From Aquisalimonas sp. (GTDB lineage Bacteria > Pseudomonadota > Gammaproteobacteria > Nitrococcales > Aquisalimonadaceae), in contig SLBZ01000061.1 of the NCBI GenBank assembly GCA_007126095.1, forward strand, positions 1-64,000: DNA of 64,000 bases, given 5' to 3'. Shown here in pieces: positions 44,029 to 52,197 of this stretch (position 1 is the first letter of the stretch; each line of letters starts with the position of its first letter). The notes below the pieces were generated by a model. That model searched no databases and was not told the DNA's origin. It was given only the letters and a program-made list of their open reading frames with translations. The translations under genes and the position numbers were made by a program.

Positions 44029-45133
44029 TGAGTTTCTCGCTTCAACGGGAGCGCCGGATCACCCAAAGGATGATTCGGTCTTACCTCCCTCCACGCCTCG
44101 GCCGGTTCCCGACCGGATAGCTGCTGCTTGGTCCACATCAACAAAACCCGTGCGGCGTTCTCGTCCCGCGAGCAGGACGCACCACAGGGACACGCATGGC
44201 GCCGCTGGCCGAGCGCCTTCTTCTCCTGCCGCCCGAAGCGGTCATGTTCTGGATGTTCAGATCTTCAAGGCCCAGGGCCGCGAACTGCCCCACAAGCCGC
44301 GCTGTCGTCTGGTGCAGGAAATCCAGGCGCTGGCTTGCCACCTTGCGATGCAGGCGGCGCAGGCGTTCGTATTCTCTGCGCAGCCGCTTGGAGACCGGGA
44401 AACGGCGCGTCTTGCCCGACGCCTTCTTGGCTTCCTCCTCCTTGCGCGAGATGGAACGCTGCACACGGCGGATCTCGCTTAGGGTGCGGCCCAGGTGGCG
44501 CGGGTTGTCGATGACCTCCGTGCCCTGCGGTGTGGCAATGGTCGCGAATGTCTCCACGCCCCAGTCCAGGCCGCCCAGTTTCTCGCCGTGCTCCCGGGCC
44601 GGCTCGCAGTCCAGGGTGATGCTCGCGTACCAGCGCCCATTGCGGCACAGGATTTCACAGGTCTTCGGCGTGCCGGGGGTACGGGGGTTGCCCCGGATGA
44701 CGACCGGTCCGATACCGGACAGGCGCAGGCTCCCATGCTTCATGCGCTCGTTGGTCACCAGACGCCAGCCGTCGCCATGGGTTTTATAGCCCCAGCCTTT
44801 GAACCAGCGCAGCGGCTTGAAGCGCGGAAACCCCGGCTTCTCGCCACCTTTCACCCGCCGAAAGAAGTGCTGGAACGCCAAGTCCAGGCGCTTGAGGGTG
44901 ACCTGTTCGGACTGGGCGTTAAGACCGCGAAGGAGTCTCGATTGGGTCCGCCACTCAGTGAGGCGCTTGCACTGAGCCGAAAAACCCAGCGACTCCTGCC
45001 GATCACCCCAGGTCCGGCGCCGTTCCGCCAGCGCCTCGTTCCACAACAGGCAATGAACCCAACGCTGGTGCTCCAGCGCACCACGCTGCTCTGCCGTGGG
45101 GTACAGGCGATATGTGACCTTGCGCTGAACCAT
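44016..45133 (-). pseudogene. tnpB: TnpB (RNA-guided nuclease of IS605-like elements), frameshifted and internally deleted
   Basis: From ATG 45133 the frame gives an OrfB/TnpB: MVQRKVTYRLYPTAEQRGALEHQRWVHCLLWNEALAERR, the RuvC-I Asp in LGGLDWGVETFATI, and RuvC-II in FAALGLEDLNIQNM. After NMTASGG the open frame turns into an arginine-rich out-of-frame tail. In another frame the expected end reappears: HACPCGASCSRDENAARVLLMWTK, half of the zinc ribbon plus the RuvC-III Asp. About 60-80 residues, including the first CxxC, are missing. Thus a deletion plus frameshift has inactivated the nuclease. The in-frame stop of the restored tail is at 44016-44018. Confidence 0.82.
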
Positions 45134-45204
45134 GGACCCACTCTACTTCGAGCACCTGTGAGTGCAAATAATGGCGCTGCGCGCCAGGCGCCGCTTCACC
45201 ACCC

Positions 45205-45228
45205 CCTAAGCCGCTGCGTGGCTATAGG
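45205..45228. repeat. Subterminal hairpin at the tnpB 5' side (left-end type)
   Basis: CCTAAGCC, loop GCTGCGT, GGCTATAGG: an 8-bp stem with one bulge. Its AAGCC...GGCTAT core matches that of the hairpin at 44005-44028. Confidence 0.5.
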
Positions 45229-45309
45229 CGGAGCACTGCGGCGCGGATTGGTAGAACCCATATTCGCGTCTTGCATGACATGTGTCACGTGACGCGCTAC
45301 AATCTGCAT

Positions 45310-45591
45310 ATGATCAAGTCCTTCGCCGACAAACGAACTCAGGAGCTGTACTCCGAAGGCAAGTCAAAGAAGTTTCCCGCGGATGTTGCACCAAGAGCCG
45401 CCAGAAAACTTGAGTACGTGAATCTGGCCGAACAGCTGGAGGACTTGAAAGTGCCGCCCGGCAATCGCCTTCACGCACTTTCTGGAGGCAGGCAGGGGCA
45501 GCACGCGATTTCAATCAATGATCAGTGGCGTATCTGTTTTCGGTTTGAAGATGGCGATGCGTATGAAGTCGAAGTGTGCGACTACCACTGA
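45310..45591 (+). CDS. higB: HigB-type toxin (RelE/ParE superfamily mRNA interferase)
   Basis: 93 residues. MIKSFADKRTQELYSEGKSKKFPADVAPRAARKLEYVNLAEQLEDLKVPPGNRLHALSGGRQGQHAISINDQWRICFRFEDGDAYEVEVCDYH matches the HigB family closely, including the NRLHALSG and INDQWRICFRF segments. HigB cleaves mRNA in the ribosome and is neutralised by HigA, encoded 14 bp downstream (toxin-first order, typical of higBA). A TACAAT -10-like hexamer lies at 45298-45303, only 7 bases before the ATG, so the transcript may be nearly leaderless. Confidence 0.93.
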   Translation: MIKSFADKRTQELYSEGKSKKFPADVAPRAARKLEYVNLAEQLEDLKVPPGNRLHALSGGRQGQHAISINDQWRICFRFEDGDAYEVEVCDYH

Positions 45592-45605
45592 GCGAGGTGA
45601 TGACT

Positions 45606-45920
45606 ATGGCTATCCCTAATATTGCTGGCATGCAGCGCAAGCCGACCCATCCGGGGGAGATGCTGAGAGAGGATTTCCTGCCGGATTATGAGCTGACCGT
45701 TGCGGGGCTGGCTCAGTCTCTAGGCGTTTCTCGCCAGTCAGTTAATGAACTGTTGCGCGAGCGCCGTGCTGTCAGTCCGGAAATGGCGCTTCGGCTCGCC
45801 CGTTTGTTTGGTAACTCTGCGGAGTTCTGGCTGAATGCGCAGCGGTCTATCGATCTGTGGGCAGCAGCGCAGTCGGCCGAGAAAGAGCTTGCTCGGATCA
45901 AGCCGTTAGATGCTGCTTGA
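45606..45920 (+). CDS. higA: HigA-type antitoxin (XRE helix-turn-helix)
   Basis: About 104 residues from ATG 45606 (GAGGTGA 5 bp upstream; the overlapping ATG 45600 is an alternative). KPTHPGEMLREDFLPDYELTVAGLAQSLGVSRQSVNELLRERRAVSPEMALRLARLFGNSAEFWLNAQRSIDLW is the HigA/VapI family XRE domain. It binds HigB and represses the operon. The tail ends just before IS3 debris. Confidence 0.93.
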   Translation: MAIPNIAGMQRKPTHPGEMLREDFLPDYELTVAGLAQSLGVSRQSVNELLRERRAVSPEMALRLARLFGNSAEFWLNAQRSIDLWAAAQSAEKELARIKPLDAA

Positions 45921-45933
45921 GCCGACGTACCTC

Positions 45934-46033
45934 CGCCGCGCCCATACCGGCAAACTTCCGTGACCGGCGTGCCGGTGTCGTTCTGCTTGATCGCAAAGGC
46001 GATCCGCTCATCGGTAAACTTCGATTTCGTCAT
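45934..46033 (-). pseudogene. IS3-family transposase OrfA N-terminal fragment
   Basis: Minus-strand sequence from ATG 46033 reads MTKSKFTDERIAFAIKQNDTGTPVTEVCRYG, the beginning of an IS3-group OrfA (helix-turn-helix part). It then loses similarity, ending against the higA 3' end. Only about 30 residues remain, so this is insertion-sequence debris. The rest of the 320-bp gap between higA and yefM shows no gene. Confidence 0.75.
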
Positions 46034-46180
46034 GGCGCGTTCCCCTCCAAGAACGGCTGCTCGCGCCGAATTTCTCTACCTCAGCGTGGGTCAGTTTTGC
46101 GGGGAAGGGTCACACACGGATAAGTTACTCGCTGCGCTCCTGATTTACCGGTGAGCCAAGCGTTATGATAGGCGTTCGTC

Positions 46181-46208
46181 TTGACGTACGTACCGGAAGG
46201 CGTACATT
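46181..46208 (+). promoter_or_regulatory. Promoter/operator of the yefM-yoeB pair
   Basis: TTGACG (46181-46186), 16-bp spacer, TACATT (46203-46208). The spacer contains ACGTACGT and the -10 overlaps CGTACA, resembling the TGTACA-type core palindromes bound by YefM. Confidence 0.55.
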
Positions 46209-46239
46209 GGTGGGAAGCTGAACACGCAAGAGGTGTGTC

Positions 46240-46482
46240 ATGACCGGAATCACCGCAACTGAGGCGCGCAGTAACCTCTATCGGTTGATCGACGAAACTG
46301 CCGAATCCCACCAGCCGATCTTTATCATGGGCAAGCGGAACAAGGCGGTATTGGTATCTGAAGAAGACTGGTCGGCCATTCAGGAAACACTGTACCTGCT
46401 GTCGGTGCCAGGCATGCGGGAGTCTATCCGAGAGGGGATGGAGACCCCGGTGGATGAATGCAATGAGGAGCTGGACTGGTGA
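46240..46482 (+). CDS. yefM: YefM/Phd-family antitoxin
   Basis: 80 residues. MTGITATEARSNLYRLIDETAESHQPIFIMGKRNKAVLVSEEDWSAIQETLYLLSVPGMRESIREGMETPVDECNEELDW carries the complete Phd/YefM fold: N-terminal ITATEARSNLYRLIDE and the toxin-binding acidic C-terminus. It overlaps the toxin gene by 4 bp (ATGA), as is usual. Confidence 0.95.
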   Translation: MTGITATEARSNLYRLIDETAESHQPIFIMGKRNKAVLVSEEDWSAIQETLYLLSVPGMRESIREGMETPVDECNEELDW

Positions 46483-46742
46483 CATGGAAGTTGGTTTACA
46501 CCAAACAAGCCCAGAAGGACGCCAAGAAGCTGGCCTCCAGCGGCCTCAAACCAAAAGCTCAGGAACTGTTGGCACTGATTGCGGAAGACCCGTACCGCAG
46601 GCCGCCGCCGTTTGAGAAGCTCGTTGGTGATCTTGCGGGGGCCTGTTCACGCCGCATCAATATTCAGCATCGTCTGGTGTACCAGGTGCTTGAGGAGGAG
46701 GGAGTCGTAAAGGTCCTCCGGCTCTGGAGTCACTACGAATAA
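46479..46742 (+). CDS. yoeB: YoeB-family toxin (mRNA interferase)
   Basis: 87 residues of the Txe/YoeB family: MTWKLVYTKQAQKDAKKLASSGLKPKAQELLALIAEDPYRRPPPFEKLVGDLAGACSRRINIQHRLVYQVLEEEGVVKVLRLWSHYE. The catalytic segments (Glu in VGDLAGACSRRINIQHRLVYQV, terminal WSHYE with His and Tyr) are intact, so an active toxin is expected. Coupled to yefM. Confidence 0.95.
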   Translation: MTWKLVYTKQAQKDAKKLASSGLKPKAQELLALIAEDPYRRPPPFEKLVGDLAGACSRRINIQHRLVYQVLEEEGVVKVLRLWSHYE

Positions 46743-46773
46743 AGGTGCCGCTGAGCTCCGTGATCCGTCGCCA

Positions 46774-47112
46774 TCAATTCTGCCCCAGCCCCAACAACTT
46801 CGGCCGCTCCCCCTGCGTCTGCCAGCGCCACAGCCACTCCAGCGGGCCCTGCCGGAATACGGCCAGCCACAGGGCGCTGAACAGCAGTTGGGCGAGGATG
46901 TTGCCGGTGTAGCGGATGGCAAGGCCGGCGACTGCGGTTGCGAGCAGCGGCCAGCGGTACGCGCCGATGGAGTCCACCAGCTGCATCCGCGCCGCGGCCG
47001 CGCCCAGCAGGAACCACGCCATCACCTTCATCCCTCGCAGCGACTCCAGTCGTGCGAATCGGTGATACTGTGAGCCCTGACTAGCCGTTGGCTCGGCCAG
47101 CGGCGTTCGCAC
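46774..47112 (-). pseudogene. DUF418-like membrane protein remnant
   Basis: The 112-residue frame encodes helices and ends with NILAQLLFSALWLAVFRQGPLEWLWRWQTQGERPKLLG. That end resembles the C-terminus of DUF418 proteins (LW--RF--GPLEWLWRSLT-GR), which are normally around 400 residues. The front (GMKVMAWFLLGAAAARMQLVDSIGAYRW) looks like another part of the same family brought next to it. It overlaps or abuts the start region of the next divergent gene. A decayed gene in the accessory patch is the likeliest reading. Confidence 0.5.
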
Positions 47113-47129
47113 GGTGGGAGGGCGGCGGG

Positions 47130-48023
47130 ATGTTCACGGGGCTGAGTGCGTTTCCATTGACGCCCATGGGCGAGCGGGGCGTGGATGAAGCCGCGTTCGT
47201 GCGCCTGATCGAGCGGCTCGCCGCCGCCGGGGTGGATTCCATTGGCGTGCTGGGCTCGACCGGCAGTTACGCCTACCTCACCCCCGGAGAGCGCGCGCGG
47301 GTGGTGCGGCTGGCGGTGGAGCACGCCGGCGGCATCCCGGTGATGGTTGGCATCGGTGCACTGCGCACCCGCGATGTGCTTGCCCTGGCCGACGATGCCC
47401 AGAGTGCCGGCGCGCGCGCAGTGCTGTTGCCGCCGGTGTCGTATCAGCCCCTTTCGGACGACGAAGTCTTCGGGCTGTTCGACACCGTGACGCGGGCGCT
47501 GTCCGTGCCGCTGTGCGTTTACGACAACCCCACGACGACCCATTTCGCGTTCAGCGATGCGCTGCACGGGCGGATCGCACAGTTGCCGAACGTGGCCTCC
47601 ATCAAGATCCCCCCGGTGCCGTCCGGCATGGATGCCGCCAGGGCACGTGTTGAGGCGTTGCGGGCGAGTATGCCGGCACACGTCACGCTGGGCGTGAGCG
47701 GAGACCCGTCCGCCGCCCGGGGCCTGATCGCCGGCTGCGATGCCTGGTATTCCGCCATCGGCGGGGTGTTCCCGGTAGCGGCCCTTGCCATCACGCGCGC
47801 GGCGCAGGCGGGTGATGCGCAGGAGGCCGAGCGGCTGTCCGATGCGCTGGAGCCCCTCTGGCGGTTGTTTCGGGCGTATGGCGGCAGCCTGCGGGTCGCG
47901 GCGACTGCCGCGGAGGTCCTGGGGCTGGTCGAGTATCCGAGCCTGCCGTTACCGGTACAATCACTGCGTGGCGAAGCCCGGCAGCAGGTGGCCGCGGTGA
48001 TCCGGGACCTGGAACTGGCGTAA
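47130..48023 (+). CDS. Dihydrodipicolinate synthase family protein (DapA-like aldolase)
   Basis: 297 residues from ATG 47130. TIM-barrel class I aldolase of the DHDPS/NAL family. It opens with FTGLSAFPLTPMGERGVDEAAFVRLIERLAAAGVDSIGVLGSTGSYAYLTPGERARVV. The Tyr is in LCVYDNPTT, and the Schiff-base Lys is in VASIKIPPVPSG. The CYDNP/ASIKIP pattern differs from the essential DapA (where the loop has YNVPxRT), so another keto-acid aldolase function is likely. Substrate unknown. Confidence 0.8.
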   Translation: MFTGLSAFPLTPMGERGVDEAAFVRLIERLAAAGVDSIGVLGSTGSYAYLTPGERARVVRLAVEHAGGIPVMVGIGALRTRDVLALADDAQSAGARAVLLPPVSYQPLSDDEVFGLFDTVTRALSVPLCVYDNPTTTHFAFSDALHGRIAQLPNVASIKIPPVPSGMDAARARVEALRASMPAHVTLGVSGDPSAARGLIAGCDAWYSAIGGVFPVAALAITRAAQAGDAQEAERLSDALEPLWRLFRAYGGSLRVAATAAEVLGLVEYPSLPLPVQSLRGEARQQVAAVIRDLELA

Positions 48024-48043
48024 GCACATGACCGGAGGTTTTC

Positions 48044-48679
48044 GTGGATACGAAGTCGCATTGGGAGTCCGTTTACCAGTCGAAGGCGCCGGAGACGGTG
48101 AGTTGGTATCAGCCGCACTCGGAGCGCTCGCTCGCGCTGGTCCGGCGCGTTGCGCCCGACCGCCAGGCAGCGATTCTTGATGTGGGCGGCGGCGCTTCCA
48201 CGCTCGTGGACGATCTGCTGTCCGACGGCTACACGGAGCTGGCCGTGCTGGATCTCTCCGGCGCGGCGCTTGATGTGGCAAGGGAGCGGCTCGGGTCTGG
48301 CGCGGACGGCGTGCGCTGGCTGGAAGCCAATGTGCTGGATGTCGACCTGCCGCAGGCAGGCCTGGATGTCTGGCACGATCGCGCGGTGTTTCACTTTCTC
48401 ACCGCCGCCGAGGATCAGCAGCGCTACGTCGAGCAGGTTCGCCACGCGCTCAAGCCGGGTGGCCACGTCGTGATCGCGGCCTTCGCCGAGGACGGCCCGA
48501 CGCGGTGCAGTGGCCTGGACGTGCAGCGGTATTCGCCGGAGGACTTCCAGGCGGTGTTCGGGGAGCGGTTCCAGCTTGAGGACAGCAGTCGCGAGGTGCA
48601 TGTGACCCCGGCCGGCGGCGAGCAGGCATTTACCTATTGCGTGTTCCGTTTGAACGCCGCCGTCGCCGCCGGTGGGTGA
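48044..48679 (+). CDS. Class I SAM-dependent methyltransferase
   Basis: 211 residues starting at GTG 48044 (GGAGG 8 bp upstream). SHWESVYQSKAPETVSWYQPHSERSLALVRRVAP is the usual beginning of a widespread methyltransferase subgroup. Motif I is AAILDVGGGASTLVDDLL, and the post-motif LPQAGLDVWHDRAVFHFLT and HALKPGGHVVIAAFAEDGPTRCSGLDVQRYS follow. Substrate unknown. It ends against the convergent rubredoxin reductase gene with no gap. Confidence 0.82.
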   Translation: MDTKSHWESVYQSKAPETVSWYQPHSERSLALVRRVAPDRQAAILDVGGGASTLVDDLLSDGYTELAVLDLSGAALDVARERLGSGADGVRWLEANVLDVDLPQAGLDVWHDRAVFHFLTAAEDQQRYVEQVRHALKPGGHVVIAAFAEDGPTRCSGLDVQRYSPEDFQAVFGERFQLEDSSREVHVTPAGGEQAFTYCVFRLNAAVAAGG

Positions 48680-50065
48680 TCAGCCTGCCTGCACGCGCTT
48701 TTCGTAGCGTGTCGCGTCCCGCGAGTACTGGCCGGAGAGTGCAAAGCCGGTGAGCCGGCCATTGGAGTGGTGCTCCATGACGGTTCCGTGCTCACCGGTC
48801 TCGACTTCGCGCCACTCCCCATGGGCCTCCGGTGGCCACACGGCCAGCGGCCAGCAGGGCGTCTTGATGACAATGGTGCCGGCCTCGGCCGTGTAGTCCG
48901 TGGTCTCACCGGCGATGTTGGCGGCGACCACGCGCGCCTGCTCCCGTAGCGGGCGCACGTAGGGCAGGAGCCTGCCGTCGTGTTCCGAGCAGTCGCCCAG
49001 GGCGTAGATGGCCGGGTCCGACGTCTGTAACTGGCCGTCGACCCGTATGCCGCTGCCCACTTCCAGCCCGGACTGCAGTGCCAGCTCCACGTTGGGCTTC
49101 AGCCCGAGGGCGCTCAGCGCCACGTCGGCTGTGGCCGTTTCGCCGTTGCCGAGGCGGGCGGTAAGGCGTCCGGTGCCGTTGTCGCGGTCGATGCGCTCCA
49201 GCGAGGTGCGCGGGATGAAGCGGATGCCACGTTGCCGGAGGGCGGCGTCCAGCTCGCCGCTGAGGCGTTCGGGCAACAGCCGGTGCAGGAGCCGGTCGGC
49301 CTGGTCCACCAGCGTGACGTTGTGCCCGGCTGCGGAGAGGTCGTCGGCGAACTCGCAGCCGATCAGGCCCGCCCCCAGGATCAGCACTCGGGAGGTGGCG
49401 CCGTCGCCATCAATTCGCTCGCGCAGGCGCTGGTAGCTTTTCAGGTCGTTCACCTGCAGCACATCGCCGCTGGCCGATCCGGCCAGCTGGGGCTGCGGTT
49501 GTGATGCACCCGGGGCGAGAATCAGGTGCGCGTACGGTACGCCGCCGCGGGGCGTGATCACGCGCTGGCGCGCGCGGTCGATCTCCAGCACACGCGTGCG
49601 TGCCATGAGCGCGACGTTCCACTTGGCGGCGGCGTCGTCACCGGACTGGATCACCAGCGCGTCGGGGCGCTGGCCTTTCGCCGCCGCCGCGGACAGCTGC
49701 GGCTTCGGGTAGACGTCCGCATTGCAGCGCGAGACCATCGCAATCGGCCGGCTGGAGCCCGCGGCCCGGAGGGCCTCCACCACGGCCCAGGCCGCCATGC
49801 CGCCGCCGATGATCACGATCTGGTCCGGGTGGCCGAAGTCGTGGTGGGCGGGTTGCCGGGCCGGGGCGGTGTCGGTCGCCTCGGCGCCGGTGTCATCAAT
49901 GAGCTCGAAGTCGGCCTTGGTGACGCCGCAGTCCGGGCACTCCCAGTCGTCGGGGATGTCTTCGTAGCGGGTGCCGGGGGGCAGCCCGCCATCCGGGTCG
50001 CCTTCCGCCTCGTCGTAGATGAATCCACAAACCCGGCACAGGTAGCGTCGGTACGGAGTCGTCAT
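48680..50065 (-). CDS. Rubredoxin-rubredoxin reductase fusion
   Basis: 461 residues. The first 55 residues are a rubredoxin with two CxxCG iron ligands ([14 protein letters not shown] and [13 protein letters not shown]). After a linker comes an FAD/NAD(P)H pyridine-nucleotide oxidoreductase: [18 protein letters not shown] (FAD), [31 protein letters not shown] (NAD) and [12 protein letters not shown]. It should pass electrons from NAD(P)H to rubredoxin and on to an oxygenase or peroxide/superoxide reductase. It is the third gene of a minus-strand operon after OsmC and an acyl-CoA-dehydrogenase-like flavoprotein under a sigma-54 promoter. Confidence 0.9.
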   Translation of the reverse strand: MTTPYRRYLCRVCGFIYDEAEGDPDGGLPPGTRYEDIPDDWECPDCGVTKADFELIDDTGAEATDTAPARQPAHHDFGHPDQIVIIGGGMAAWAVVEALRAAGSSRPIAMVSRCNADVYPKPQLSAAAAKGQRPDALVIQSGDDAAAKWNVALMARTRVLEIDRARQRVITPRGGVPYAHLILAPGASQPQPQLAGSASGDVLQVNDLKSYQRLRERIDGDGATSRVLILGAGLIGCEFADDLSAAGHNVTLVDQADRLLHRLLPERLSGELDAALRQRGIRFIPRTSLERIDRDNGTGRLTARLGNGETATADVALSALGLKPNVELALQSGLEVGSGIRVDGQLQTSDPAIYALGDCSEHDGRLLPYVRPLREQARVVAANIAGETTDYTAEAGTIVIKTPCWPLAVWPPEAHGEWREVETGEHGTVMEHHSNGRLTGFALSGQYSRDATRYEKRVQAG

Positions 50066-50092
50066 GGCCTTTGGCTCTCCTGTTGATGGGTG

Positions 50093-51238
50093 TCAGTGGG
50101 CACCGAGTCGTTCCAGTTCCTTGCGCAGGTGCTTGATCGCCGGGGTGACGATCGCCACGAAGTAGGACTCCCGCAGCTTGCGTTGCCCGGGCGCGTTGGC
50201 CAGGTAGCCGCGGGCGCCGGCGTGCAGCATGGCGGCCTGGGATGCGCGCAGGGAAAGCTCGGATGCGGTGTGGCGCAGCTGCAGCACGTCGGCGAAGAGT
50301 TCATCGGACGGGTCACCGATCTCGCGGCCCAGGGCGCGCGTGGCGTTGCGCGCGTCGTCCAGCGCGTCGGTGAGTGCCGCGGGCTGATCGTCCAGGTAGC
50401 GGTTCACGTGGGCGTGCGTGGCGGCCATCTCCTGCATGATGTCGATGCAGCCCTGCACCACGCCGAGCCCCATGCCCATCTGCAGCAGAACGAACCCGGA
50501 GCGGATGCGGGGGATGAAGCCGCTGATGTCGTGGGTGATCACGTGGGCGTCCGGGATGAACGCATCGCGGAAGTGGCAGGCGTAGGTGCCGCTGCCTTCC
50601 AGGGCCGTGAACTCGGCGCACTGCTGCAGGCTGAAGCCAGGCTGGTCACAGAACGTCACGGCCATGACCTTCCGGTCGCTGTCTTCGACCTGGAAGATCG
50701 CCGCAAAGGCGTGTTCGGCCGCCAGGTTGGAGACCCAGGGCAGGGTGCCGTTGGCGATGTAGCCACCCTCCACGGGGCGGACGCGGATCTTCAGCGCCTC
50801 GATGTCGGCCAGGTGTTTCATGCCGTTGGAGAGGCCGGTGCCACCAAGCAGCTCGCCGCTGGCGATGCGGGGCAGCAGGGTCTGTTTCGCCTCGGGGTTG
50901 TCGGCGTTCTCCAGATACCAGGCCAGGGCGTCCTGGCACCAGACGCAGAAGCCCGTGGACATGCACTCGCGGGAGACGGTTTCCATGAGCTGGATCGCCA
51001 TGGGGAAGTCGTGCCCGGCGTTGTCGCGCCGCGACGGGATGTGCTGGCTGTAGCCGCCCAGCGCACCGAGTTCGTGCATGAACCCCGATGGATAGACACC
51101 TTGCCGGTCGATCGCGACCGTTTGCGGTGCCAGTTGATCGCGGACGAGCCCGGCGACCCGGCTTTCAAGCGCGTGATCGGGTTCCAGGCCGGGCGCAAGC
51201 CCCGGCGTATGGGGGAGTGTTTGTGCAGTAGCCGCCAT
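50093..51238 (-). CDS. Acyl-CoA dehydrogenase family flavoprotein
   Basis: 381 residues. It has the helical N-terminal domain, middle beta-domain (GGTGLSNGMKHLADIEALKIRVRPVEGGYIANGTLPWVSNL, FAD-contact segments) and C-terminal helical domain of the ACAD fold. A typical catalytic Glu for acyl-CoA oxidation is not evident, and the sequence resembles ACAD-fold monooxygenase-like proteins of the DszC/SfnB kind only generally. In context with a rubredoxin reductase and OsmC protein it may be a flavin-dependent oxygenase or desulfurising enzyme; that is inference. It is cotranscribed, 27 bp before the rubredoxin reductase gene. Confidence 0.75.
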   Translation of the reverse strand: MAATAQTLPHTPGLAPGLEPDHALESRVAGLVRDQLAPQTVAIDRQGVYPSGFMHELGALGGYSQHIPSRRDNAGHDFPMAIQLMETVSRECMSTGFCVWCQDALAWYLENADNPEAKQTLLPRIASGELLGGTGLSNGMKHLADIEALKIRVRPVEGGYIANGTLPWVSNLAAEHAFAAIFQVEDSDRKVMAVTFCDQPGFSLQQCAEFTALEGSGTYACHFRDAFIPDAHVITHDISGFIPRIRSGFVLLQMGMGLGVVQGCIDIMQEMAATHAHVNRYLDDQPAALTDALDDARNATRALGREIGDPSDELFADVLQLRHTASELSLRASQAAMLHAGARGYLANAPGQRKLRESYFVAIVTPAIKHLRKELERLGAH

Positions 51239-51314
51239 GGGAGCCTCCGGCGTGACTTAAGGGGTGTGGTGAGCGCGGCGAAGCGGTGTGCATCGCCGCG
51301 CCGGATTGCCGGCC

Positions 51315-51851
51315 TCAGGCCAGGCTCATCGTGGTCGGGACCGGGTTGCGCATGGTGTTCGCCACGGGCGACCACTTGTCGGCCCAGGCGACCAGCTCCT
51401 CGAGTTCTTCACGGGAGCAGTCGGCGTCGATGTCGAAGGTCGCGCGGATCTCCGTGAACCCCAGGCGTTTCTCGCTGGTGTCGCCGACGCCCCAGACGCT
51501 GGAGATGTTGATGTCGCCTTCCAGGTCGCACTCGAGCTTGTAGACCTTGATGCCCTTGTAGGTGGCGTTGGCGTGGATGCCAACCAGCAGGCACGAGGCG
51601 AGGGCGGCCAGGGCGGCCTCCGACGGATTCGGTGCGTTGTTCTCGCCGAGCAGGGTCGGCGGCTCATCGATCAGGTGGCCGTCCAGATCCCGGCAATAGG
51701 TCATCATGCGGAAGATGCCTTCGCACTCCGTGTGGGACTTCAGCGTGTTGACCTTGGTGGGGTCCATCTTCGCCTTCGCTCCCAGCGCCTTGAGGCCCTC
51801 CAGATCGATCGGGCGTATCGGCTGTTTCGTTTGTGCTGCTGCGTCGCTCAT
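51315..51851 (-). CDS. OsmC/Ohr-family protein
   Basis: 178 residues from ATG 51851 (AGGAGG 5 bp upstream). The OsmC fold is seen from KSHTECEGIFRMMTYCRDLDGHLIDEPPTLLGENNAPNPSEAALAALASCLLVGIHANATYKGI, with the two conserved Cys (about positions 46 and 91, in ECEG and ASCLLVG). OsmC proteins are thiol peroxidases or bind sulfur species. It is first in the minus-strand operon behind a sigma-54 promoter at 51898-51913. A role in handling thiol or persulfide products is inferred. Confidence 0.85.
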   Translation of the reverse strand: MSDAAAQTKQPIRPIDLEGLKALGAKAKMDPTKVNTLKSHTECEGIFRMMTYCRDLDGHLIDEPPTLLGENNAPNPSEAALAALASCLLVGIHANATYKGIKVYKLECDLEGDINISSVWGVGDTSEKRLGFTEIRATFDIDADCSREELEELVAWADKWSPVANTMRNPVPTTMSLA

Positions 51852-51897
51852 CGCGTCCTCCTGAGGTGTTTGCGTCATGAGAGTTCGCCAGGCTCTC

Positions 51898-51913
51898 TGC
51901 AGCAGACGTGCCA
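51898..51913 (-). promoter_or_regulatory. Sigma-54 (-24/-12) promoter for the OsmC operon
   Basis: Read on the minus strand the site is TGGCACGTCTGCTGCA: perfect -24 TGGCACG, four bases, then CTGC at -12 (consensus TTGC). Expected start near 51886, about 35 bases before the OsmC ATG. Confidence 0.72.
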
Positions 51914-52022
51914 GGCGCGTCGATACGCGGTTTATGCCCAATAAAAAACCCTTAAAAACGGTTGATTACAGATTTTTGTTCAAGTTGTTTGGCGTCTCTA
52001 CGGCGCTGTTCGGAAGGGGGGT

Positions 52023-52049
52023 GACAATGTGGTCAATGTCGACATTGTC
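52023..52049. promoter_or_regulatory. Central palindromic enhancer (UAS) for the divergent sigma-54 promoters
   Basis: Outer arms GACAATGT (52023-52030) and ACATTGTC (52042-52049) are perfect inverted repeats. An inner perfect palindrome CAATGTCGACATTG covers 52034-52047. It lies about 110 bp from the leftward -24 element and about 83 bp from the rightward one, a normal distance for an enhancer-binding activator. Confidence 0.65.
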
Positions 52050-52131
52050 GGCTTTGTCCGGCCGGGTGCGGTGGTGCTCGGCGCCACCGGAATGCGGCTC
52101 AGGCCCCGGTGTTCGTTGCAGTGCGGCAAAC

Positions 52132-52146
52132 TGGCACAGCGCTTGC
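52132..52146 (+). promoter_or_regulatory. Sigma-54 (-24/-12) promoter for the binding protein and activator genes
   Basis: TGGCACAGCGCTTGC matches the consensus TGGCAC-N5-TTGC exactly. Expected start near 52158, with the ATG at 52198 and a GAGGA site between. Confidence 0.8.
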
Positions 52147-52197
52147 TCGGGTGGTTGGTGACAACCTGACCGTCCCGCCACCGCGAGGAAGTGACTG

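Larger units (their letters stand above)
43997..45235 (-). mobile_element. Decayed TnpB-type (IS200/IS605-like) element
   Basis: A truncated tnpB on the minus strand lies between two subterminal hairpins that share the core AAGCC...GGCTAT (44005-44028 at the tnpB 3' side and 45205-45228 at the 5' side). No TnpA (Y1 transposase) is present. Exact ends are not determined; the limits given are approximate. Confidence 0.6.
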
